Shown here: piece after piece, positions 41,658 to 51,244 of the stretch | Numbering within the stretch: the stretch's first letter is position 1 | How the letters are laid out: each line of letters begins with the position of its first letter | Translations under genes and position numbers: made by a program | Source: Sporisorium sorghi | Lineage: Eukaryota > Basidiomycota > Ustilaginomycetes > Ustilaginales > Ustilaginaceae | Length of the DNA stretch: 64,000 nucleotides | Direction: 5' to 3' | NCBI GenBank assembly: GCA_023212695.1 | Contig: JALCCG010000054.1 | Location: 34,661-98,660 of the forward strand | The notes under the pieces: model-generated | The model's input: the letters and a program-made list of their open reading frames with translations, nothing else | Database searches by the model: none | Told to the model about the DNA's origin: nothing

Positions 41658-43704
41658 TGACAGGCTTGTCCGAGGCGGTCCAGATCTGATGGACCGCGGA
41701 AAAGACGTCGCCAGCAAGTATGACAGCGCCGATCGACACACTTGACAGATCACCATCGACAGCTGGAATTCCGTCGGGTCTCGTCGAGCACTGATCACGA
41801 TGAGAGCACAAAGAAAAATTCGCTCGCGTGTCAAGGCGACAGAAGCGAGGACGATGATGCCGTCTCGATGAAGTGTGACTTTGTAAAGGGAAAGCCGTGC
41901 CTCGCTAGCAGAGCTTTGTGCAGGGTGCATCTGTCGATCGTCTGCAAAGCCAAACGCAGTTCCGAGCGTGCGACCTCGTCAAGCGATGCCACTTGCGAGC
42001 CAGGGCCGTACTGAAAGGAAAGTCGCAGCATGTGGGCGGGCGCGCGCAGCAAAACCATCCTTCGCTTACACGTTTGCCGAGTGTTTGCTCGTCGTGACGA
42101 TGCAAAAAGCAGCGTGGACCCGAGCATCATCGTGAGTTCGTCACCGGTTTCGGCAGGAGGGTTGGGGTGGCGGCTGCGGATCCGGGTGCCGATGGTCAGT
42201 TCTCAACCCTGTCGCGCGTTGTGGCTGTTGCATTGCCAATCTAGGCATGAAGTGTTTGTTCCCGACGTTGATTGCCACTTTGTGTAGCTGCTGCAGGAAT
42301 GTTCTTTGTTTGCAGGGAATGGATCGCGAAACGTGAACAATAGGTCTCTCATACAGTACACAGGACATGAAAGTCATGCTCGCCAGCCGCGGGCACCACG
42401 AAGCAAGCGCGGGAAGCACCGGTCGCTCAGTTCTGCCTCGTCTTCGTTCAAGCACAGCTGCTCTACCAGGTTCACTGTGAGTGAGACAGCACCTCGGTCA
42501 TGCCTGCGCCTTGCTTTTGCGTCCAGAACACCGCGCTCTCCGCCTCGGCGAATTCCAACATCCACCTGTGGCATGCGAGCAAGCCTCGCACAGATGTCAA
42601 ACTGTGATAGGAAAGAGGTGCTCCGCCAGCGTTTTGAGCGGTGTCCAGCAGCAGCGCGTTAGTCATCGTTGAGGACGACGGAAGAGCGGCGGCGGCCGAG
42701 ACGCAGCCACTGTGCAGCGCAGCAGCCGCAGCAGCCAGCAATCTTTTCAGCAGAGCGGGTCTCTGCAGCGAGGGCACGACGCCGACCTGCGCGTTCCCGT
42801 CCGTCGACCTTCTTTCAGCTGGCCAAGTCCGGAATGCAGCCTGATCTTTCACAGCGTGATGAAAAGAAAGGTGTCGTGCCGAGGCTGCTGTCGCTGCGGC
42901 TCATCGAGCCGTTCGGCGTGGATAGGCGAGGCATCGAAATGCGCGCGCCCTTGGCTCGTCGCTTGCCTCAACTAGTGCCGCTGGACACGCTGCCAAGAGA
43001 TGCACGATCCTGTGACTTTTGCCGACGAACACCCTTTCTGAAATCACATCTCGAAATCGGGCTGTATCGGTATCGGGATGAGATGATCTTCCGATTCGCT
43101 GTGGGCGAGACTGCTGGGCTCTTCATCCTCAATGAAAGACCTTTTTGCCATCTAAGTTGGTCATTCCTGGCCAAGCAGCAGCTTATCGTCTGTGCTCCGT
43201 CGACTGTGTTCTGAAGAACAACGCTTTGTCGACGTTGGTGACATTCGGTACCTGCGAGGCACCGTTTTTGCAAAGAAAGACAAACAAGCGAGAGAAAACG
43301 ACAGGCAAAATTGTGGTCACAAAAGTCACACATAAACAGCCAGCTCGACGTTGCTAGCTCATTAAGGCATTGCCTCACACGTCATTTCGAGCGACCGGTG
43401 GTGGTTCTTCGTATCACCGCTCAATGTTCCCAAAGACGAGTAAAGCGTTCGCAGTGCGACTTCAGCGGCCAGCCAGCATGCCCAAACCCACACAATGTTA
43501 GATCCTCAACCAGCCCCCGTCTTCCGGTTTCCGTCGCCCGAACTCAGTTTTTTTTTCTGGAAACAGCGCACAAATTTCTCAGGGTTTCATTCGATTTTTT
43601 TTTATTTTTTATTTTTTCAAGAATCTTCCAAAACCCTCACTCCCGCCGCACCCACCATCCACCACTTCTCTCCTCCGCCATACCCCTTCCGCACACAACC
43701 AACG

Positions 43705-45006
43705 ATGGTCTCGTTCAACTGCGACGGCTGCGGCGACGTCGTCAAGAAGCCCAAGCTCCAACAGCACTACAACCGCTGCTATGCGCCCGTGACGTGTCTC
43801 GATTGCTCGATGCAGTTCAACACGCCCAACGAGTTCAAGAGCCACAACAGCTGCATCAGCGAGGCGGAGAAGTACGAGAGGAGCGTTTATCGCGGGCCTA
43901 AGCATCAGGGGCAGCAGGGTCCTGGTAGTGGGGCGAATGGAAGTACGCCGGAGAAGGGTCAAGCTGGGCAGAACGGCACGCCTGCTCCAGTGGAGAAGTC
44001 GGTAGCAGAGGCCGCGACGCCGAGCAAGCAGGAGAGTGTCGAGCAGGTCAACGGGAAGAGGAAGAGGGGTCAAGATGCGACTCAGGAGGTAGCAGCGCCA
44101 GCCGAGTCTTCCAGCTCCCCGAAGAAGGACAAGAAAGACAAGAAGGAGAAGAAGGAAAAGAAGGAGAAGAAAGAAAAGAAAGAGAAAAAGGAAAAGAAGC
44201 AGCAACCCACCGAGGCTGCCAACGACGCTGAAGCCAGCGGCAGCAACGACGACGACAACAACCTCTCCGAAGACGACGCTTCAGAGCACGTCCAAGACGA
44301 CCCGATGCAAGCCGCCGCGGACGAAGAGAAGATCATCAAGCCCCTCTCCACCTCCGAACTCGAAGCGTTCAAGAAAAAGCAACGCAAGCTGGGGATCATC
44401 TACATCTCGCGCATCCCGCCCGGCATGACGCCCGCCAAAGTGCGCCACATCCTGTCCAATTTCGGCGAGCTTGGACGCATCTATCTGCAGGACGGCTCTA
44501 AGCCAGGCGAGTCGAAGAAAAAGCGCTCCGGCGTGGCGCGCTACACCGAGGGCTGGGTCGAGTTCACCTCTAAAAAAGTGGCCAAGGCAGCCGCCGAGAT
44601 GCTCAACGCACAACCCATCGGCGGTCTCGCGGCGTCGAGCAGCAAAAAGTCCGGTTCGGGCGGCGGCAGCACCAAGATGGGCAAGAGCAGCAAACGCTTC
44701 CAGGACGACGTGTGGACGATGAAGTATCTCAAGGGTTTCAAGTGGCACATGCTGGCGGAACAGATGGCGCAGGAACGCGCCAGCCACGCGGCGCGTCTGA
44801 GGACCGAGCTGAGCCAGTCGGCGTACGAGCAGAAGGACTACCTCAAGAAGGTCGAGCGCGCGCGTGTGCAGCAGGACAAGTTGGAGCGCAGGAAGCGTAA
44901 AGCGGAGAAGCTGGGGACGGAGGTGGACGACCAGTCCGGGATGGAGAAGAGCAGGACGTTCAAGCAGCGCAAGGTCGTGCAGAAGGACGTTCGCGACCAG
45001 GCGTGA
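43705..45006 (+). CDS. ESF2: fusion of LYAR-type zinc finger and ESF2/ABT1 RRM protein, 433 aa
   Basis: The N-terminal 60 residues are a LYAR-type C2HC finger pair: FNCDGCGDVVKKPKLQQHYN, RCYAPVTCLDCSMQF, then SHNSCISEAEKY. A Lys/Glu-rich tract (repeated KKEKKEKKEK) and an acidic stretch follow. From about 230 an ESF2/ABT1-type RRM begins (KLGIIYISRIPPGMTPAKV, ILSNFGELGRIYLQD, GWVEFTSKKVAK), then DVWTMKYLKGFKWHMLAEQM and a basic tail. Esf2 acts in the small-subunit processome with Dbp8 on 18S rRNA; LYAR proteins are nucleolar ribosome-biogenesis factors. One uninterrupted exon covers both. The frame is open to 43495, but ATG 43705 starts exactly at the finger. Tail-to-tail with GatB (92 nt). 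Confidence 0.88.
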   Translation: MVSFNCDGCGDVVKKPKLQQHYNRCYAPVTCLDCSMQFNTPNEFKSHNSCISEAEKYERSVYRGPKHQGQQGPGSGANGSTPEKGQAGQNGTPAPVEKSVAEAATPSKQESVEQVNGKRKRGQDATQEVAAPAESSSSPKKDKKDKKEKKEKKEKKEKKEKKEKKQQPTEAANDAEASGSNDDDNNLSEDDASEHVQDDPMQAAADEEKIIKPLSTSELEAFKKKQRKLGIIYISRIPPGMTPAKVRHILSNFGELGRIYLQDGSKPGESKKKRSGVARYTEGWVEFTSKKVAKAAAEMLNAQPIGGLAASSSKKSGSGGGSTKMGKSSKRFQDDVWTMKYLKGFKWHMLAEQMAQERASHAARLRTELSQSAYEQKDYLKKVERARVQQDKLERRKRKAEKLGTEVDDQSGMEKSRTFKQRKVVQKDVRDQA

Positions 45007-45098
45007 GGTTGGGAGGCGCCGTGTTTTTCACGTTTTGTGCGTATAGAGTCACCTTTGTTTCAATTTGCAACCTTGCATTTGCGATCGAGTCTACTTGC

Positions 45099-47147
45099 TC
45101 AGGACGAAGAAGTCTGCCCAAGCTGTTCCAGAATCGTCTGATGCACGAGCTTAGCATCCGCGCGTCCATTGGCATCCTTCATCACCTGCCCGACGATGCG
45201 CATCGCCACCTTGAGATTTCCTTTTCGCACCTGCGCGACTTCATCCGGCAGCCTCGACAGCGCCGACTCGACGAGCGGGAGCAAATCCTCCTTAGTCGAC
45301 AGCGCCAGCAAATCGTTCTTCCCGAGCAGATCCAGCACGGGCGACGACGATTTCTGGGCCAGCTCTCGCAGCGACGCCAGCGAGATCGCACCACTGCTGC
45401 CGGTTTGCCCAGCTTGAGCAGATGAGAGCAGGTCAGCAATGACAGCCTTAGCTGTTGTCCCAGTAACCTTCCCACTTTCGACCAGGTCGATCAGCTGGCC
45501 CAAGAATTCCGCCGGCAAGAGCCATTCCTTGAACGGCAGGTTTCGGGCGTTGAGTCCCTTCATGAGCTCGTGGATGATCCAGTTGAGCGCCGTCTGTGCA
45601 GACCGTCCCTGGGCTACTCTCTCAAAGTACTCGACTGCATCTGTGCTTTGTTGCGGCTGCTGACTGTCGTCCTCCAGATTCTGCAACGCAACTCGACCGT
45701 CCCGCTCGTCCTCGGACCCGACGCGCATGAGCACATTGACATCGCGGGAAGCAAGGCCGTACTGTTCGCTCAGCCGTGCGCGCTTCGCATCCGGCAGCTC
45801 CGGCAGCCCATCCCGCAACTCTTGAATCTGCTGCTCGGACAGCAAGATAGGCGGCAGATTGGGATCAGGCATGTATCGGTAGTCCGGCGCATCCTCCTTA
45901 CCGCGCAGCCGGAACGTCGTGCCATCGGACTCGTTGTACCCCCGTGTCTCCTGCTCTACCCTCCCCTGCTCTTCAAGCACCTTCACTTGGCGGTGCGCCT
46001 CGTACGAGATGGCGTTCATCATGAAGCGCACGCTGTTGAGGTTCTTGACTTCGCACCGTGTACCGAACTGCTCGCCGATGCGGTTGACGGACACGTTGAC
46101 GTCGCAGCGCAGCGAGCCTTCTTGCATGTTTCCGTCCGAGGCGCCGACACGACGGACGAGCTCCTGCAGCTTGCGCACGTACGCGCCCGCCTGCTCTGGC
46201 GTGCGCATTTGTGGGCCGCTCACGATCTCCATCAGCCCAGCACCGGCGCGGTTGAGATCGACAAAGCTGCGCCCCACGCGGTCGTCGTCGGCTTCGTGCA
46301 GCGTTGCTTTGGGTGTCGAGTCTGCCGCGCTGTCGTCGGTCGAGGAGGCATCGCTCTCGTCAAAGCGCGACGCGGTGCCCGTGTCAAAGTAGCTCGACTT
46401 CGCGGTATCCTGCTCGAGCTGCAGCTGCTCGATCACAACCACCACCTCGTCCTCAGCGCTTGGCAGATGTCCCTCGTCAAAGGAGAGCTTCACCCGACCA
46501 TCGTTGGCCAGCGGTGCGTACTTCTGCGTGATCTGGTATCCTGCTGGCAAGTCCGAGTAGAAATAGTGCTTGCGATCGAATCGACTCTCAGAGTGGACCG
46601 TGCAGTTGAGCGCCAGAGCTGTGCGTGCTGCCAAGCGTAGCGCCGAGCGGTTGAGCGTGGGAAAAGTACCTGGATGAGCGGCATCGAAGGGTGTGACGAG
46701 CGTGTTTGGCGGCGTGGAAGGGGTGGGCAGCTCGGCAGTGCTGAAGAGTTTGTGGCTGTCCTTGATCTGGACGTGGCATTCGACGCCGATGACTGCTTGC
46801 CAGCCTGGTGGAAGGGGAGGATATCTCGATGGTCCGGCTGCATTGTCATCTGCGGTTGTGGGAGAGGTTGGGGATGCTTTGGATTTGTTCTTCTTCTTGG
46901 CAGCTCGAGGTGGGGAGGAGGTGAAGGGCCGTGTGAATTGTGTAGATGGATCGATGTAAATGCGAGAGACATCTCCTCTTGAGCGCGTTAAGGGCCTCGC
47001 GGAGGGACCGGAGATGGTCTGCGCATGGTGGGAAAAGCTGCCTGCGGACCTCGAGAGGGTCGAGATCGACCTTACGTGGTCAGCGCCAGTGGAAGCAAAG
47101 CATCGGCGACAGAGCAGTACAGCTGACGAGCACCTTGATGCAGCCAT
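45099..47147 (-). CDS. PET112: mitochondrial glutamyl-tRNA(Gln) amidotransferase subunit B, 682 aa
   Basis: GatB is part of the complex that converts mischarged Glu-tRNA(Gln) to Gln-tRNA(Gln) in mitochondria. Seen: a long Ser/Arg-rich presequence (about 1-85), GWQAVIGVECHVQI, FDRKHYFYSDLPAGYQITQ (metal and ammonia-path region), RSFVDLNRAGAGLMEIVS, SDGNMQEGSLRCDVNVS, CEVKNLNSVRFM and YRYMPDPNLPP, then the helical tail and YqeY-like C-terminal domain ending near VGQVMKDANGRAD. An acidic insert (DASSTDDSAADST) interrupts the cradle domain. A TTG at 47156 extends the frame by three codons; ATG 47147 is used. Single exon. Confidence 0.95.
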   Translation of the reverse strand: MAASRCSSAVLLCRRCFASTGADHVRSISTLSRSAGSFSHHAQTISGPSARPLTRSRGDVSRIYIDPSTQFTRPFTSSPPRAAKKKNKSKASPTSPTTADDNAAGPSRYPPLPPGWQAVIGVECHVQIKDSHKLFSTAELPTPSTPPNTLVTPFDAAHPGTFPTLNRSALRLAARTALALNCTVHSESRFDRKHYFYSDLPAGYQITQKYAPLANDGRVKLSFDEGHLPSAEDEVVVVIEQLQLEQDTAKSSYFDTGTASRFDESDASSTDDSAADSTPKATLHEADDDRVGRSFVDLNRAGAGLMEIVSGPQMRTPEQAGAYVRKLQELVRRVGASDGNMQEGSLRCDVNVSVNRIGEQFGTRCEVKNLNSVRFMMNAISYEAHRQVKVLEEQGRVEQETRGYNESDGTTFRLRGKEDAPDYRYMPDPNLPPILLSEQQIQELRDGLPELPDAKRARLSEQYGLASRDVNVLMRVGSEDERDGRVALQNLEDDSQQPQQSTDAVEYFERVAQGRSAQTALNWIIHELMKGLNARNLPFKEWLLPAEFLGQLIDLVESGKVTGTTAKAVIADLLSSAQAGQTGSSGAISLASLRELAQKSSSPVLDLLGKNDLLALSTKEDLLPLVESALSRLPDEVAQVRKGNLKVAMRIVGQVMKDANGRADAKLVHQTILEQLGQTSSS

Positions 47148-48102
47148 GGATTCCAAGTCAGCAGTCGTCTCTCGCCCTTGCCGAAAGTCGAAGTGTCAGT
47201 GGCCTGCTGCTGATGGGGGTGCAGTGCGAATCAAGAAGATTGAGGGAGAAAGCTCTTTCTGTGACGGTCAGATCCCGAATTCCGGACATTTTTTGGGCTT
47301 CGGGCCATTTTGAGAAGCTTTGAGCACCACAAGAACACGGCTCGTCCGAAGCTTCTGAGGCCATCTCGCAAAGATAAGCTCTGCTGGATGACTGCGACAA
47401 GGGCTCGAAAGCTTCTCAGAAGCAGGTCAGCAAGCGGTTTTCCTGAGCGCAGAGCAAGATTGGTCCTGGCACTGTCAGCTGGACAGTCGAACAAGTTGCA
47501 CTCACATGACCAGCGACGTGATCGTGGTGGAGTGGCAGGCCGAATGGTCGGAGGGTCCGTTGCCTATCCTATGATTCCGTGACAAAGCGAGGTCCGCAGT
47601 GCGTCCGAGTCGACGCCCTCCCGCCGCTACGGTAGGAGCTTTACGAGATGATCCGATCGTCAATTCCGTTCGGCGCGTTCCGTCGAGTGTCAGCCACAGG
47701 ATCGACCAGCAAGCAGATGAGTGTGCGAAAACCCTTGCTCTGCTGCTGCTGCTGCTGCTGGCCGGGCATCTGTCAGCCGCGTGGTTCAATCGACCGTCGG
47801 AAGGCATGCAGCACCCACCAAAAAGTAAGGCCGAAGAAATGACCGAGAACGGAGCTGCCGAAAATCATGGCGAAGATAACGAGTCGCAACTGAGCCGCCA
47901 TGACCGAAGAGCCGAAAACTCAAGATTTTGCTTCTGTCACCGTGTGCCGTCGTCTTTCAATGCATCTAATGAGGTCGATTGTTCTGACGGAAGGTCCGAC
48001 ACAGAGCGCTGTTATCGAGTGGACGAGCGTGGGACATCGTTTGGTGGGTGAGAGTGATGGCCATCGGAGGCATCTGAGCCGCTTATGAAGCCGAAAAGCC
48101 AA

Positions 48103-48133
<31 letters not shown>

Positions 48134-48272
48134 TGAGATCAACAGCGGTGGTGACACTTCTGACTGCGCGCAAAGATTTCGAAGAATGCACTCAGAGATG
48201 ACTCGCTGCTCCTTGCCTTCTGCTTCCCACAACCATCGCTGAGCTCTCTCTCTCGCTTTGCTTCGTGCCCAC
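47148..48272. promoter_or_regulatory. divergent region between GatB and threonine aldolase-Pcc1
   Basis: 1.1 kb without a coding signal. Contains CTG repeats near 47740-47760 and (AAAT)7 at 48105-48132. The last 80 nt are CT-rich. Confidence 0.45.
48105..48132. repeat. (AAAT)7 microsatellite
   Basis: Seven exact AAAT units about 140 nt before the threonine aldolase start. Confidence 0.95.
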
Positions 48273-50177
48273 ATGCATCGGTGCACCGCCATCCTCGCAT
48301 CGTCCACTCGTCGCATCTCACCACTTTCGCTACAGCTATCTCGAGCGCATACAGGCACCGCTTCCTTCTTCTCGACCACACGCTTCCTGGCCAACGCTCG
48401 TGACGCTCCCAAGATGACGACCTCCTCATATCCACTCCAGCCCTCTGAGCCGGTCGACCCGGTCCATGGGCCCTCCAAGACGCAGAAGCCGCTGAACGTA
48501 CAAGCCAACGGCCACACTACCACCGGCGCAACAACGCCCTCCTCTCGTCAGCACAACAAGACCGCTCCCCTCCTCCCCGCCGACCCTCTCCAGGGCAAGA
48601 TCGACAATGCGCGCAAACTCCAGCTCCTCGCACGCGATTTCCGCTCCGACACCATCACCGCCCCCACGGAATCCATGATCCGCGCCATGGCAAACGCCTC
48701 GCGCGGCGACGACGTCTACGGCGAGGACGACACCACCAACTCGTTCCAGGCCGAGATCGCAGCGCTTACGGGCAAAGAATCGGCGATCTTTGTGCCCTCC
48801 GGCACACTGTCGAACCAGCTGGCGCTGCGGACGCACCTCCACCAGCCACCGCATACCGTGCTGTGCGACACGCGCTCGCACATTCACCGATATGAGGCGG
48901 GCGGCATTGCGTTTCACTGCGGTGCGTCGACGGAGATCGTCGCGCCGTCGAACGGACATCATCTGAGGTGGGAGGAGGATATCCTGCCGAATCTGAACTT
49001 GAGCGACGACATTCACTTTTCGCCAACGCGCATCATCTCGCTCGAAAACACGCTCAACGGCACCATCTTCCCACAGGACGAGATTGTCAAGATCTCGACC
49101 GAGGCGCGCAAGTTGGGGCTCATCATGCACCTCGATGGAGCGCGCATCTGGAATGTCGCTGCTGAAACCGGTCTGTCGCTGAAAGAGCTCTGCGATCCAT
49201 TCGACACGGTCTCGCTCTGCCTGAGCAAAGGTCTGGGCGCTCCCATCGGCAGCATCCTCGTGGGGCCCTCTCAATTTATTCGCAAAGTGCGACACTTCCG
49301 CAAGCTCTACGGCGCAGGTGTGCGACAAGTCGGCCCGCTCGTTGCAGCAGCACGCGTGGGGGTGTTGGAGAACTATCCCAAGCTGGCAGCTACGCACCAA
49401 TTGGCGCGCTATGCGGGGCAGGAGCTGGAGAAGCTCGGTGTGCGCCTGACGGCGCCTGTGGAGACGAGCATGGTGTTTTTGGATACGGCGTCGATCGATA
49501 TCCCGATCGCGGAGCTGGTGGCGAGGGCGGCGGCGCTGCCGGAGCCGATCAGGCTGGGCGGTGGGCGGATGGTGGTGCACTATCAGATTGAGAAGCAGGC
49601 GATTGACGATTTGCTCGAGTTGATCGGGAGGATGAAGCGGGAGAAGCTGGATGGGACTGGTCCTGCGGCGGCGGCGGCGGCGGCGGCGGCGGTGGGCACG
49701 GGTGCGGGGCTGTACTCGAGCAGCATGGCTGGCGGCAAGTCTGCTGCTGGTGCGGGCCAGGTGCGCACCTCGACCGCAGAGGACCGCAGCCTGGTCTTCC
49801 AGACCATCGGCACGTCGAGCTCCACCGACTCGATGCGCCACAGTGTCAGCCTCGTCCTCCCCTTCCCCGACCGCGCCTCGGCACTCACCCTCCAGCAGTC
49901 CATCGCCGTCGACAAAGAGCTCAAGCCTAAAGAAGTCCGCAAGGAGTTCACCATCATCAGCACCAACTCCACCTCCGAGGCCGTGGAGCTCGGCGTCAAG
50001 ATCTTCGCAACGACCGTGAGGCAGCTCAGGCTGAGTGTCAATGCGTTCTTGGAGGATGCGAGTTTGGTGTGTCAGACTATGGCCCAGTTTGACCCGTTGC
50101 GCGGGTCGATTGACGAGGCGAAGAGGATCCAGCTGGAGAAGGAGCTCGAGCAGGGCTCGGTGGGTATTGCTGGTTGA
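48273..50177 (+). CDS. GLY1: fusion of L-threonine aldolase and KEOPS subunit Pcc1, 634 aa
   Basis: Residues about 120-455 are a PLP-dependent L-threonine aldolase (threonine to glycine plus acetaldehyde): DFRSDTITAPT, GDDVYGEDDTTNSFQ, SGTLSNQLALRTH, MHLDGARIWNVAAETG, and the PLP lysine at 319 in SLCLSKGLGAPIGS. A low-complexity linker follows (polyAla from (GCG)n at 49665-49691, then Gly/Ser). Residues 521-610 match Pcc1/LAGE3: SVSLVLPFPDRASALTLQQS, DKELKPKEVRKEF, LRLSVNAFLEDASLVCQTM. Pcc1 dimerises the KEOPS complex that places t6A on ANN-decoding tRNAs. No stop or convincing splice site separates the parts. The first 50 residues look like a mitochondrial presequence; a second in-frame ATG at codon 48 (APKM) could give a cytosolic form. 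TTG at 48258 was not used as start. Confidence 0.88.
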   Translation: MHRCTAILASSTRRISPLSLQLSRAHTGTASFFSTTRFLANARDAPKMTTSSYPLQPSEPVDPVHGPSKTQKPLNVQANGHTTTGATTPSSRQHNKTAPLLPADPLQGKIDNARKLQLLARDFRSDTITAPTESMIRAMANASRGDDVYGEDDTTNSFQAEIAALTGKESAIFVPSGTLSNQLALRTHLHQPPHTVLCDTRSHIHRYEAGGIAFHCGASTEIVAPSNGHHLRWEEDILPNLNLSDDIHFSPTRIISLENTLNGTIFPQDEIVKISTEARKLGLIMHLDGARIWNVAAETGLSLKELCDPFDTVSLCLSKGLGAPIGSILVGPSQFIRKVRHFRKLYGAGVRQVGPLVAAARVGVLENYPKLAATHQLARYAGQELEKLGVRLTAPVETSMVFLDTASIDIPIAELVARAAALPEPIRLGGGRMVVHYQIEKQAIDDLLELIGRMKREKLDGTGPAAAAAAAAAVGTGAGLYSSSMAGGKSAAGAGQVRTSTAEDRSLVFQTIGTSSSTDSMRHSVSLVLPFPDRASALTLQQSIAVDKELKPKEVRKEFTIISTNSTSEAVELGVKIFATTVRQLRLSVNAFLEDASLVCQTMAQFDPLRGSIDEAKRIQLEKELEQGSVGIAG

Positions 50178-50382
50178 AAGAAAGGGGCGAAAGGTGGGGT
50201 GTGCAATAGAAACTGGCTTTTGTCGATGTGCTCATCGGTGTGCGTGTGTTCTGTAGACCAGCTTGTGATTTGAGTGACGTCCACCTCTCAACATCGCGGA
50301 CACACACCACAGCAGCAAGGAGTCACACTCTCTGAAGCGATCACGAAACAATTTCATTTCTTCGTCCAACATCCACTCAAAC

Positions 50383-51205
50383 TCAACGAGCCTCAGGCAG
50401 CCCACCACCGACACCTGCACCAGCTCCGCCCTCGCCATCGCCATCCCTACGCGTCTGGTGACCAGCGACACTGTTGATGTCCTTGTCATCGCCGTCTCGC
50501 TCGTCGTCGTCGGCGGCCATGGCAGCAGCGATGGCGGCGGCGTCTTCGGGGCTGATCTCGTCGTCGTTGTGCTGCTGCGGCTCCGCGGGACGCTGCGTGT
50601 TGGTGCTCGTGGTGCCGTCGTCGTCGCTCGAATCGCCAATCTTGAGCGCGCGGAACTCGTCGTGCGGTTTGCGGTCCACCATGAGCAGGATACCGCCCGT
50701 ACCGCCGATAGCCGAAGTGAGGATGCTGCGCGCCTGCTCGGCCGTGGGACCGGATGCGGAGCCAGCAGCCGGAGCGGCAGCGGTGGTGCCTGCCGAAACA
50801 GTCTCACCACCCGCAGTCGCGGCCGCATTGGCCACAGCCTGCTGGTGCAGCGACTTGGCGCCAGCGCCAGCTGCAGCGCCGTGCGAAGGCGTTACGGTGC
50901 CACTGGCGCCAGGTGCGGGCGAAGCGTTGCCCAGCAGCTTACCCGCCACGGACGACGTGTTGTACACGTCCTGCCTCACCTTGCTGCCCAAGCCCTGCAC
51001 GGGTCGGATGGGCACAAAGCGCGACTCGGGCGGGAAGGTGACAAACTTGACCTGCGCCGGCGTGACGCGCGAGTAGTTGGGAAGCAGCTCCGATCGCGGC
51101 TCCTGCTTGCGCTCCTTCTTGGGCTTGCCCGCCTTGGCGGCGGTCGACGTCTTGGTCGTGTCCTCGTCCATGGCCACATCGCCGTCCGCAGCTTCCTTCT
51201 TGCCC

Positions 51206-51244
<39 letters not shown>

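Larger units (their letters stand above)
37154..43704. other. 6.5 kb gene-poor region between divergent cln1 and LYAR-ESF2
   Basis: No frame here combines an ATG, coding composition and a recognisable motif. The cln1-proximal 3 kb is purine-rich on the plus strand, hence pyrimidine-rich in the cln1 direction, as a long leader would be. It holds G21 (37439-37459), an AT-rich patch of TTTCGAAAA-type repeats (about 38778-38822), a C-run (41605-41657) and, near 43550-43616, T-rich tracts before LYAR-ESF2. The frames at 42472-42852 (minus) and 42669-43214 (plus) are the longest but look non-coding. Confidence 0.5.

Noticed and set aside
41409..41930. Minus-strand frame with a polyglycine run
   Set aside because: The glycines come only from the C tract; flanking sequence has no coding character.
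42472..43214. Overlapping frames on both strands in the desert upstream of LYAR-ESF2
   Set aside because: Modest length, no domain and no consistent codon pattern; not enough to call a gene.
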